Source: Herbaspirillum sp. YR522
GTDB taxonomy: Bacteria > Pseudomonadota > Gammaproteobacteria > Burkholderiales > Burkholderiaceae_D
Direction of reading: 5' to 3'
DNA: 39,411 bases
NCBI RefSeq assembly: GCF_000282575.1
Contig: NZ_AKJA01000155.1
Span: forward strand, 1-39,411
Shown: positions 18,799-26,264 of the stretch, piece by piece
How positions within the stretch are numbered: the stretch's first letter is position 1
Layout: every line of letters starts with the position of its first letter
Notes under the pieces: generated by a model
What the model saw: the letters and a program-made list of their open reading frames with translations, nothing else
What the model was told of the DNA's origin: nothing
Databases searched by the model: none
Translations under genes and position numbers: made by a program

Positions 18799-19848
18799 TC
18801 AGCGCAATTGAGGCAGCGCCGACGACATCATGGTCTTGGCCACACCGGCGCCGAAGGCGACGCCGAACTTCTTCAACACCCGGTCCGACAGGTTCTCGGT
18901 CTGCGTATAGTCGACCACGTCGGCCGCCTTGATCACGTCACGCGCCACGCTGTCGACGGTGCCATAGCCATCGGCCAGGCCCAGCTCGACTGCCTTGGAA
19001 CCGGTCCACACCAGGCCCGAGAAGGTATCGGGGGTTTCCTTCAGACGCGCACCCCGGCCCTGGCGCACCACCTCGATGAACTGGCGGTGGATCTCTTCGA
19101 GCATCGACTGCGCGTATTCACGCTGCCTGGGGCTTTGCGCGCTGAACGGATCGAGGAAGCTCTTGTTGTCGCCAGCGGTCAGCAGGCGCCGTTCCACGCC
19201 CAGCTTTTCCATCAGGCCGGTGAAGCCGAACCCGTCCATGAGCACCCCGACCGAGCCGATCAGGCTGGCCTTGTTGACGTAGATGTGGTCGGCAGCGGCG
19301 GCGATGTAATAGCCGCCCGAGGCGCAGATCTCCTCGACCACCACGTGGATGGGCTTGTTCGGATAGGCCTTGCGCAAGCGGGTGATCTCGTCGTTGATCA
19401 TGCCGGCCTGTACCGGGCTGCCGCCGGGACTGTTGATCTTGAGGATCACGCCCACCGAATCGGCGGCGGCAAAGGCCTTGTCCAACGCCGGGATCACCAC
19501 CCCGGCCGAGCCCTGGCCTTCGGATTCGATGGTGCCCTTGATCTCGACCAAGGCAGTATGGGTGCCCAATGGCTCGCTCTCGGTCTTGCCGTAGGTAAAG
19601 GCCATCCACACCCCGAAGACCACCACCACCAGCAGCGCAATCCGGAAGAAGATGCTCCAGCGACGCCGTGCGCGCTGTTCCTTGACGGCAAACAGCGCCA
19701 GCTTCTCGAGCACGTCGCGCTCCCAGCCGATGTGCTTCTTGTCGTCGCGCGCGGACCTGGGGGTCGGGTCCGGGCTACGGGGATCCGATGTCGGGTTGAC
19801 CGGGGATGGTGGAACCTGCTGGTTGTCGATGTCGTTGTTATTGCTCAT
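18799..19848 (-). CDS. sppA: S49-family signal peptide peptidase
   Basis: A 349-residue inner-membrane serine protease that degrades cleaved signal peptides. A Pro/Ser/Asp-rich cytoplasmic front (residues 1-60) is followed by one membrane anchor (about 65-86) and the S49 domain. The nucleophile S177 lies in EEICASGGYYIA and the general base K229 in TAGDNKSFLDPF, the Ser-Lys dyad order of the family. INSPGGSP (139-145) is the oxyanion region. It is the half-length form, like SppA of Gram-positives, not the duplicated E. coli form. It follows the Rieske gene with a 53-bp gap on the same strand, so it may be the last gene of the rluC transcript. Confidence 0.93.
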   Translation of the reverse strand: MSNNNDIDNQQVPPSPVNPTSDPRSPDPTPRSARDDKKHIGWERDVLEKLALFAVKEQRARRRWSIFFRIALLVVVVFGVWMAFTYGKTESEPLGTHTALVEIKGTIESEGQGSAGVVIPALDKAFAAADSVGVILKINSPGGSPVQAGMINDEITRLRKAYPNKPIHVVVEEICASGGYYIAAAADHIYVNKASLIGSVGVLMDGFGFTGLMEKLGVERRLLTAGDNKSFLDPFSAQSPRQREYAQSMLEEIHRQFIEVVRQGRGARLKETPDTFSGLVWTGSKAVELGLADGYGTVDSVARDVIKAADVVDYTQTENLSDRVLKKFGVAFGAGVAKTMMSSALPQLR

Positions 19849-19901
19849 ATGCTCACTTTATGCAAAGTCGCCCTTGGCAGCCTTTGCTGATTTGGCCGGG
19901 T

Positions 19902-20276
19902 TCAAGCCCCGACCGCCTTGACCAGATCGTCCGGGCACCAATAAATAAGGCCGTCGCGTTCCACCGCCATGATCTTACGCAATTGCGCGCCGGTACAGGG
20001 GCCACCCTCGCATTTTCCGGTCGACGGAGTATAAACGGCGCCATGTGTTGCGCACATGAGATAAGTCCCGCTTGACTCGAAGAACTCACCCTCGAACCAG
20101 TCCAGCTCGACCGGCACATGGGCACAGCGGTTGAGATAGGCATACACCTGGCCACCGTGCCGGATCACGAAGCCGGTGGCGTCGTCGCCATGCACCTGCA
20201 CGGCAAAGCGCTTGCCACGGCCGCCATCGACGATGTCGGCCGCGGGGCAGATCTCGATTTCGGTACGGTCGCTCAT
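19902..20276 (-). CDS. Small Rieske [2Fe-2S] ferredoxin-type protein
   Basis: A 124-residue single-domain Rieske protein. The cluster ligands are C51 and H53 (NRCAHVP) and C75 and H78 (CATHGAVY). The segment GKCEGGPCTGAQL resembles Rieske ferredoxins of oxygenase type, except that it has two more cysteines (C89, C94). There is no signal peptide or membrane anchor, so it is probably a cytoplasmic electron carrier. The start at 20276 (MSDRTEIEICPA) lies 13 bp after the stop of the HAD phosphatase gene, so the genes are likely co-transcribed. No oxygenase or reductase is nearby and the partner is unknown. Confidence 0.88.
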   Translation of the reverse strand: MSDRTEIEICPAADIVDGGRGKRFAVQVHGDDATGFVIRHGGQVYAYLNRCAHVPVELDWFEGEFFESSGTYLMCATHGAVYTPSTGKCEGGPCTGAQLRKIMAVERDGLIYWCPDDLVKAVGA

Positions 20277-20289
20277 GCCCTGGCCCGGC

Positions 20290-20949
20290 TCAGGCGTTGT
20301 CGTTGAGCCATTGGTGCAGCTCGCGGATGGATCGCGCCGAGAACAGCGGACCGAGTTCGGCCAGTTGCGCCATCGGATGGGCGCCGAATTCGACGGCCAC
20401 CCCGCGCGCGCCGGCATTGATGGCCATCTGCAGGTCGTGGGTGGTGTCGCCGATCATCAGCGTGCGTCCCATGTCCTGCCCCAGTTCGCGGGTCAGTTCC
20501 TGCAGCATCGCCGGATGCGGCTTGGAAAACGTCTCGTCGGCGCAGCGCGTGGCGTCGAAGCGCGACAGCAAGCCGGTGCTGTTCATGGCACGATTGAGGC
20601 CGACCCGGCTCTTGCCGGTGGCCACTGCCAGGAAGTATCCCTGTTGCGACAGGTCGGCCAGCATCTCCGGCACGCCCTCGAACAGGCTCAGGTCCTTGTC
20701 CTGCCCGAGGTAGTGATGGCGATAGCGCTCCACGATGCGCGGGTAGTACTTGGGATCGACGTCGGGAATGGCCGCCTGCATCGCGTCCTGCAGCCCCAGG
20801 CCGATCACGTAGGACGCGGCGCTCTTGTCGGGGATCGGCAGGCCCAGATCGCGGGCCGCCGCCTGGATGCAGCGCACGATGGTCGATGTGCTGTCCATGA
20901 GCGTGCCGTCCCAGTCGAAGACGATCAGGTCAAATTGCTTTCTTGGCAT
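20290..20949 (-). CDS. HAD-superfamily phosphatase, phosphoglycolate phosphatase-like
   Basis: A 219-residue HAD-IA hydrolase. Motif I is FDWDGTLMDS with nucleophile D12 and acid/base D14. Motif II is VATGKS, motif III the lysine in FSKPHP, and motif IV IGDTTHDLQMA. The helical cap between motifs I and II is of the phosphoglycolate-phosphatase (Gph/PpaX) kind. Its true substrate is not determined by sequence. In many betaproteobacteria a HAD phosphatase gene directly follows rluC, as here (120-bp gap), and the Rieske gene comes next. Confidence 0.9.
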   Translation of the reverse strand: MPRKQFDLIVFDWDGTLMDSTSTIVRCIQAAARDLGLPIPDKSAASYVIGLGLQDAMQAAIPDVDPKYYPRIVERYRHHYLGQDKDLSLFEGVPEMLADLSQQGYFLAVATGKSRVGLNRAMNSTGLLSRFDATRCADETFSKPHPAMLQELTRELGQDMGRTLMIGDTTHDLQMAINAGARGVAVEFGAHPMAQLAELGPLFSARSIRELHQWLNDNA

Positions 20950-21069
20950 GTTCTTTTTTCGCTTTCGGCAGGTCCGGCTGGCGCAAGTCGGTCTCGACCG
21001 TTGTCATGCGGACATGCTCAAGTGTTAATTCCTGGCAACCATCATACTGCACGCCAGTTCGTCGGCCCT

Positions 21070-22116
21070 TCAATCGGCCACAAAAGGCTCGCTATCGCCA
21101 TCGGCGTCCAGGCTGCGCAGGAACCGGTCGCATTCGGGCGGCAACGCCGCCTTGAGCGTGACGATCTGGCCGCTGTCAGGATGGGTGAAACTGATCTGCC
21201 TGGCATGCAGGAACATGCGCTTGAACCCGATGCGCTTGCCGTCGGCCTTCTGCAGCGCCTTGTTCAGCGCGAAGTCGCCATACTTGTCATCGCCCACGAT
21301 GGGAAACCCGCTGGCCGACAGGTGCACCCGGATCTGGTGCGTGCGTCCGGTCTTGAGCTCGGCCTGCAGCAGCGCATAGTCGCCATACCGGCGCAGCAGC
21401 GAAAAGATGGTGTGCGCGGCCTGGCCGTCTTCCTGCACCCGCACCCGCCGCTCGCCGTCGGCGGTGCTGTACTTAAACAGCGGCAACTTGATGTGTTGCC
21501 GGGCGTTCTTCCAGTCGCCCGTCACCAGCGTCAGGTAGCGCTTGTCGGTGGTGCCGTCGCGCATCTGGTCGTGCAGGTGGTTGAGCGCCGAGCGCTTCTT
21601 GGCGATCAGCAACACGCCCGAGGTATCGCGGTCGAGCCGATGCACCAGTTCCAGGAACTTGGCCTGCGGGCGTGCCGCACGCAGCTGCTCGATGACGCCG
21701 TAGCTCACACCCGAACCACCGTGCACGGCAATGCCGGCCGGCTTGTCGATGACCAGCATATGGCTGTCCTCGAGCAGGATGCGAAACTCGGCGCCCGGCA
21801 CCACGGACTCCTGGCGCTCGGCCACTCGTATTGGCGGCACGCGCACCACGTCGCCCTCGACCAGTCGATAGGTCTGGTCGATACGCCCCTTGTTGACGCG
21901 CACCTCGCCCGAACGCAGCACCCGGTAGATATGGCTCTTGGGCACGCCGCGGCAGATGCGCAGCATGAAATTGTCGATGCGCTGACCCGCTTCTTCTTCG
22001 GAAATGGTCAGCAATTGCACTTGAGGGACGCCCTGCGAGCCTGTTGCGCTCCGGGGAGCCGCCAGCGGTTCGGCGGTTTGAGAAGCCCCCCTAGAAAATC
22101 TCGCTAAGTCCTTCAT
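21070..22116 (-). CDS. rluC: 23S rRNA pseudouridine synthase RluC
   Basis: A 348-residue enzyme that converts U955, U2504 and U2580 of 23S rRNA to pseudouridine (E. coli numbering). An S4 RNA-binding domain (AGQRIDNFMLRICRGVPKSHIYRVLRSGEVRVNKGR, residues about 43-78) precedes the RluA-type catalytic domain. The catalytic Asp is D162 in HRLDRDTSGVLLI. The C-terminal part has the usual TGRTHQIRVH and KYGD motifs. RluC is favoured over RluD because of the N-terminal sequence and the position divergent from rne, a common arrangement. The ATG at 22116 has no ribosome binding site and lies right behind a promoter-like sequence, so the mRNA may be leaderless. Confidence 0.92.
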   Translation of the reverse strand: MKDLARFSRGASQTAEPLAAPRSATGSQGVPQVQLLTISEEEAGQRIDNFMLRICRGVPKSHIYRVLRSGEVRVNKGRIDQTYRLVEGDVVRVPPIRVAERQESVVPGAEFRILLEDSHMLVIDKPAGIAVHGGSGVSYGVIEQLRAARPQAKFLELVHRLDRDTSGVLLIAKKRSALNHLHDQMRDGTTDKRYLTLVTGDWKNARQHIKLPLFKYSTADGERRVRVQEDGQAAHTIFSLLRRYGDYALLQAELKTGRTHQIRVHLSASGFPIVGDDKYGDFALNKALQKADGKRIGFKRMFLHARQISFTHPDSGQIVTLKAALPPECDRFLRSLDADGDSEPFVAD

Positions 22117-22124
22117 TTTGAATA

Positions 22125-22150
22125 TATAATCGATCGACGCTGGTCAAAAA
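22125..22150 (-). promoter_or_regulatory. Promoter-like sequence directly upstream of rluC
   Basis: On the minus strand TTGACC is followed after 15 bp by TATATT, whose end lies about 6-8 bp from the rluC ATG. With normal initiation the transcript would start at or next to the start codon. A second, weaker pair (CTGACA, 15 bp, TAGAAT) lies about 45 bp further upstream. Confidence 0.4.
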
Positions 22151-22838
22151 ACCGCGTCAGTAGAATTAAAAAGATCATTCTACACAAGAGGAGTCTTTGT
22201 CAGCCTCGCTAAATGCAAAATTGACGAAGGGGGCCCCGAAAAGACGACGTGCGGCACCGCAGATGCCCCACACGGCACTGCGCCAGGTGACCACAGCTGC
22301 AAGGCTGAAACACAAGCCGCTCGACCGATTGCAAGGCCTCGAACGAGTACGCACCTTCCCTGCGCGAGTCCAGTTTGCACCGGTGTTGCAATCGGATAAC
22401 GCACTTGGAAGTGGAACAGAATTGTTTGGATCATCAGGATAAAAGTCGGCAAGACTCGCATCCGGCGAACCAGCAACTGGACCATAGCCCAGCCCGTTGA
22501 CGAAAGGCAGCGCACGCCGACGCAGACCATGGTCTGCCAACGCCTGCGCCCATCGTCCGGTCCGGGCCACGGTTCGGGAGCGGTTAGTCGCGAGGCTTGC
22601 CGGTGATGCATTGAAACCGATCGCCGTCGCCATCCAGTCGCTATGTTTAGTTTGGCTCCACAGACCAGCTTACCGTCCGCAGCAAAGCGCGTGACCGCAA
22701 ATCGCGGAACGCCCGGCGCGGATACGGCGCTGCCCGGCTTTCCGGTCCTTTGCATCCGCGCCCCGTTGTGCTTGAGTGGCCTCTAAGGGGCCCTCCACAC
22801 ATTAAGGCAATTCCCTCCCCAATCACTTCGTTCTTCGC

Positions 22839-22900
22839 GTACATCCCATGTACTTTGGGCCGCTCTCACGCACGGCCCATTTGAAGGATCCTCGGATCCC
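22839..22900 (+). promoter_or_regulatory. Three consecutive stem-loops in the rne leader
   Basis: Immediately upstream of rne lie a 6-bp perfect stem with CCC loop (GTACAT 22839-22844 with ATGTAC 22848-22853) and a 7-bp perfect stem with 10-nt loop (TGGGCCG 22856-22862 with CGGCCCA 22873-22879). They are followed by GGATC-CTCG-GATCC. The last hairpin sits just before the ribosome binding site CCGGAG. E. coli RNase E controls its own mRNA through leader hairpins; these could play that role here. Confidence 0.5.
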
Positions 22901-22911
22901 GGAGTGAAAAC

Positions 22912-25900
22912 ATGAAACGTATGTTGTTCAATGCTACGCAGCAGGAAGAGTTGCGCGTAGCGATTGTCGACGGCCAGAAGCTGATCGACATCGACATCGA
23001 AACCACCGGACGTGAGCAGCGCAAGTCCAACATCTACAAGGGTGTCATCACCCGCATCGAACCCTCGCTGGAAGCCTGCTTCGTCAATTACGGCGAAGAA
23101 CGCCACGGCTTCCTGCCGTTCAAGGAAGTGGCCCGTACCTACTTCAAGGAAGGGGTCGACGTACGCAACGCCACCATCAAGGAAGCGCTGCGCGAAGGCC
23201 AGGAAATCATCGTCCAGGTCGAGAAGGAAGAACGCGGCAACAAGGGCGCTGCCCTGACCTCGTTCATTTCGCTGGCCGGCCGCTACCTGGTGCTGATGCC
23301 CAACAACCCGCGCGGCGGCGGCGTATCGCGCCGGGTCGAGGGCGAAGATCGCCAGGAACTGCGCGAAACCATGGACAAGCTCGACCTGCCAGGCGGCATG
23401 TCGGTCATCGCCCGCACCGCAGGCATCGGTCGCAATGTCGACGAACTGCAGTGGGACCTGAACTACCTGATGCAACTGTGGCGCGCCATCGAAGGCGCCG
23501 GCAAGGTCGGCTCCGGCGCATTCCTGATCTACCAGGAATCCTCGCTGGTCATCCGTGCCATCCGCGACTACTTCCAGCCCGACATCGGCGAAATCCTGAT
23601 CGACACCGACGACATCCACGACCAGGCCCAGCAGTTCATGGCCCACGTGATGCCGGACATGGTCCACCGCGTCAAGCGCTACCGCGACGACGTGCCGCTG
23701 TTCTCGCGCTTCCAGATCGAGCACCAGATCGAAACCGCGTACTCGCGTACCGTGCCGCTGCCATCGGGCGGCGCCATCGTGATCGACCACACCGAAGCGC
23801 TGGTCTCGGTCGACGTCAACTCGGCGCGCGCCACCCGTGGCAGCGACATCGAGACCACCGCGTTCAACACCAACCTGGAAGCGGCCGAGGAAGTGGCCCG
23901 CCAGTTGCGCCTGCGCGACCTGGGTGGCCTGATCGTGATCGACTTCATCGACATGGAGAACTCCAAGAACCAGCGCGAAGTCGAGACCCGCCTCAAGGAT
24001 GCCCTGCACCACGACCGTGCCCGCGTCCAGATGGGCAAGATCTCGCGCTTCGGCCTGATGGAACTGTCGCGCCAGCGCCTGCGTCCGTCGCTGTCCGAAG
24101 GCAGCCACGTGACCTGCCCGCGTTGCAACGGCACCGGCCATATCCGCGATACCGAATCGTCCGCCCTGCAGGTGCTGCGCATCATCCAGGAAGAGGCGAT
24201 GAAGGAAAACTCCGCCGCCATCCATGTGCAGGCCCCGGTCGATGTGGCCGGCTTCCTGCTCAACGAGAAGCGCGGTGAAATCCTGAAGATCGAGACGCGC
24301 CATCGCGTCACGGTGATCATGATCCCCAACAAGCACCTGGAAACCCCGCACTACAAGATGGAGCGGATCAAGCATGACGATCCGCGCCTCGACGATGCCC
24401 AGGCCAGCTATGCCATGGCCGAGCAGGCCGACACCGACATCGGCTACAGCAAGCGCCAGAAGGACGACGTCAAGCCGCGCCAGGAAGCCGTGGTCAAGGG
24501 CATCACCCCGGACCAGCCAGCGCCTATCGTCGACCGTCGCGTACCGGAACCGGTCGTGGCCCCCGTGCCGCCGCCGACCCTGGCCCCCGAAGCGGGCCTG
24601 CTGGGCAAGATCTTCAGTTTCTTCCGCAAGAAGCCCGTGGCCCCGGCCCCGGCACCCGTGGTGGTCGAAGCCAAGAGCCCTGCCAAGCGCGAAAGCGAGC
24701 GCGCCGGCCGCGACCGCAATGGCCGCAGCCGCAATCGCAATGACCGTGGCGGCGAACGCGGCGGTCGCAATCGCGACGGCGCACCGGCCACCGCCCCTGA
24801 ACTGAAGAACCCGGCCGAAGCGGCAGGCGCCATCGAGGCCCGTCCGCCACGCGCCCCGCGTCCACCGCGCGAACCGCGTGAAGGTCGTGAAGCGCGCGAG
24901 CCACGCGAAGGTCGTGAACCACGCGAAGGCCAGGAAGCCAAGGAAGCACGTCGCAACGAAGCGCGTGAGCCACGTGAAGTGCGTGAACCGCGCGAACCGC
25001 GCGAGGGCCGTGAAGGTCGCGAGCCGCGCGAAGGTCGTGAACCACGCCCACCGCGCACACCGCGCGGCGAACGCAAGGAAGCCCGCACCGAAGAAGGCCT
25101 GCCGCTGGAAGCCGCATTGGCCACCGGCACCGTGGTCGCAGGCGCCGGGGTGGCAGTGACCGTCAGCGGTGCCGACGTGGTGCAAACCACCGGCACCGAG
25201 GCAGTCCAGGTGGAGGCCGGCCAGGTCGAGCCGGGCATCGCCGGTGAAGCCGTCGAAGGCGCCGATGGCGCCACCGAGCCACGTCGTCGTCGTCGTCGTG
25301 GCGGCCGCAACCGCAACCGCCGCGAACGTGACGAAAACGGCAATTTCATCGAAGACAGCAACGAAGCCGGTGACACCGAAGCCAACGCCGAGTCGGTCAG
25401 CGCCCAGGCCGCGCACGCCACCACCGACGAAGTCAGCCAGGCCGCGGTAGCCCAGGCCAGCTTCTCGACGCCGGTCGCGGCCGAACCGGCAGCCGCTGTC
25501 GAGCGCACCGAGACCGCAGCCACTGTCGAGGCCGGTGTGAACTCGGTCGAAGCCGTGGCCGCCGCCGCAGCCGAAGCGACTCAGGCGGTGTTTGCCAATG
25601 CCGAGCCGATCGAACCGGCCGCCGCATCGATCGACGCCAGCTTCGCCCCAGCCCCGGCGCTGGAGCCGGTGCAGGCCGCGCCAGAGGCACCGGCTGCATC
25701 GGAGGCCCCGATCGAAGTGGCGCTGCCGGCCGAAACTGTCGCCAGCCCATCGGCGCCGCAACAGATCAGCCTGCTCGATGCCACGCCAGCTACACCGGCA
25801 CCGGTGGCCACGCCAGCTGCGCCCGAGTTCGAGGTAGCGCCCACGGCTGCGGCCCCGGTCGCGGCCCCGGCACCGCGTAGTGCGGCCCAGGACAACGGCG

Positions 25901-26091
25901 CACAACGCGACGCCGTCAACCAGATGCTGTCGCAGGCTGGCCTGACCCAGGCCTCGACCGATCCGGCCAAGCTGCGCGCGGCGCAGGAGGCTGCCGCCAC
26001 CGTGGTACCGCCGGTGCGCGTGCCACGCGAGCGCAAGCCGCTGCCACCGCAGTCCAACGACCCGCTGGTGCAAGTCGAAACGCGTCACTGA
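22912..26091 (+). CDS. rne: Ribonuclease E
   Basis: The 1059-residue endoribonuclease organises mRNA decay and processes rRNA, tRNA and small RNAs. The N-terminal half is highly conserved, with an S1 RNA-binding domain (residues about 35-125), the 5'-sensor region and the DNase I-like catalytic domain. Metal ligands D301 (SVDVNSARATRG) and D344 (IVIDFIDME) equal E. coli D303 and D346. The Zn-link CPRC is C402/C405. The C-terminal half is low-complexity. It has an Arg/Glu/Pro/Gly-rich block (about 640-730), a run of six arginines near 790, and a long Ala/Pro/Glu/Thr-rich tail ending NDPLVQVETRH. This part should be disordered and may scaffold a degradosome and bind RNA. The ATG follows CCGGAG. 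Confidence 0.97.
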   Translation: MKRMLFNATQQEELRVAIVDGQKLIDIDIETTGREQRKSNIYKGVITRIEPSLEACFVNYGEERHGFLPFKEVARTYFKEGVDVRNATIKEALREGQEIIVQVEKEERGNKGAALTSFISLAGRYLVLMPNNPRGGGVSRRVEGEDRQELRETMDKLDLPGGMSVIARTAGIGRNVDELQWDLNYLMQLWRAIEGAGKVGSGAFLIYQESSLVIRAIRDYFQPDIGEILIDTDDIHDQAQQFMAHVMPDMVHRVKRYRDDVPLFSRFQIEHQIETAYSRTVPLPSGGAIVIDHTEALVSVDVNSARATRGSDIETTAFNTNLEAAEEVARQLRLRDLGGLIVIDFIDMENSKNQREVETRLKDALHHDRARVQMGKISRFGLMELSRQRLRPSLSEGSHVTCPRCNGTGHIRDTESSALQVLRIIQEEAMKENSAAIHVQAPVDVAGFLLNEKRGEILKIETRHRVTVIMIPNKHLETPHYKMERIKHDDPRLDDAQASYAMAEQADTDIGYSKRQKDDVKPRQEAVVKGITPDQPAPIVDRRVPEPVVAPVPPPTLAPEAGLLGKIFSFFRKKPVAPAPAPVVVEAKSPAKRESERAGRDRNGRSRNRNDRGGERGGRNRDGAPATAPELKNPAEAAGAIEARPPRAPRPPREPREGREAREPREGREPREGQEAKEARRNEAREPREVREPREPREGREGREPREGREPRPPRTPRGERKEARTEEGLPLEAALATGTVVAGAGVAVTVSGADVVQTTGTEAVQVEAGQVEPGIAGEAVEGADGATEPRRRRRRGGRNRNRRERDENGNFIEDSNEAGDTEANAESVSAQAAHATTDEVSQAAVAQASFSTPVAAEPAAAVERTETAATVEAGVNSVEAVAAAAAEATQAVFANAEPIEPAAASIDASFAPAPALEPVQAAPEAPAASEAPIEVALPAETVASPSAPQQISLLDATPATPAPVATPAAPEFEVAPTAAAPVAAPAPRSAAQDNGAQRDAVNQMLSQAGLTQASTDPAKLRAAQEAAATVVPPVRVPRERKPLPPQSNDPLVQVETRH
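24868..25060 (+). repeat. Imperfect Arg-Glu-Pro-Gly coding repeats in rne
   Basis: The DNA encodes a dozen or so imperfect copies of units such as EPREGRE, built from cgtgaa, cgcgaa, ccacgc and ggtcgt codon strings. They give a polyampholytic arginine-rich segment, likely the RNA-binding region of the RNase E tail. Synonymous variation between copies shows the repeats are not recent exact duplications. Confidence 0.85.
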
Positions 26092-26108
26092 TGCATTGGT
26101 GAAGGCAA

Positions 26109-26138
26109 CAAGAAAGGGAGCTTCGGCTCCCTTTCTTG
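26109..26138 (+). terminator. Terminator of rne
   Basis: A perfect 13-bp stem (CAAGAAAGGGAGC at 26109-26121 with 26126-26138) is closed by the stable TTCG tetraloop 18 bp after the rne stop. The T-rich part lies within the stem and no long T-run follows, so termination may be partial, or the hairpin may protect the 3' end. Confidence 0.75.
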
Positions 26139-26264
26139 CATCCTGGCGGTACACGTGCGTCACAGTTGGGCATGGCCTGGCGCAATACAGTGCGTGGTGC
26201 CGATGCAAGCATCACGCCGATGTGCCAGGCGTGCTATCGTTATGCAATCATCCTCGCCAGCCCT

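Larger units (their letters stand above)
22117..22911. other. 795-bp rluC/rne intergenic region
   Basis: The space between divergent rluC and rne holds no gene I can name. From left to right I see an inverted repeat GTAGAAT-N10-ATTCTAC (22160-22183), a perfect 16-bp palindrome GCAGACCATGGTCTGC (22522-22537), and a hairpin cluster just before rne. Two overlapping minus-strand frames between 22175 and 22755 have protein-like composition (for example FVNGLGYGPVAGSPDASLADFY) but no start signal, no recognised domain and a frame change near 22633. The rne promoter and long 5' leader must also lie here, because rne leaders are usually several hundred bases long. Confidence 0.5.

Noticed and set aside
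19880-19915. A T-loop-like string GGGTTCAAGCCCC suggesting a tRNA
   Set aside because: No acceptor stem, D-arm or anticodon arm can be built around it, and it overlaps the Rieske gene end.
22197-22442. An 81-codon TTG-started frame behind AAGAGGAG in the rluC/rne gap
   Set aside because: The spacing from the purine stretch to TTG is too short, and composition and codon use do not resemble the neighbouring genes.
25280-25302. A CGT trinucleotide run in rne as a phase-variation microsatellite
   Set aside because: It is short, in frame (codes for arginine), and changes in copy number would not switch the gene off.
22783-26208. A 1141-codon open frame on the minus strand opposite rne
   Set aside because: It mirrors the GC-rich, repetitive rne coding sequence and has no recognisable domain; rne is clearly the real gene.
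26139-26264. A known Moco riboswitch upstream of moaA
   Set aside because: I could not match the conserved core of the described motif; only a generic fold is visible, so it is listed as a weak finding and not as a feature.
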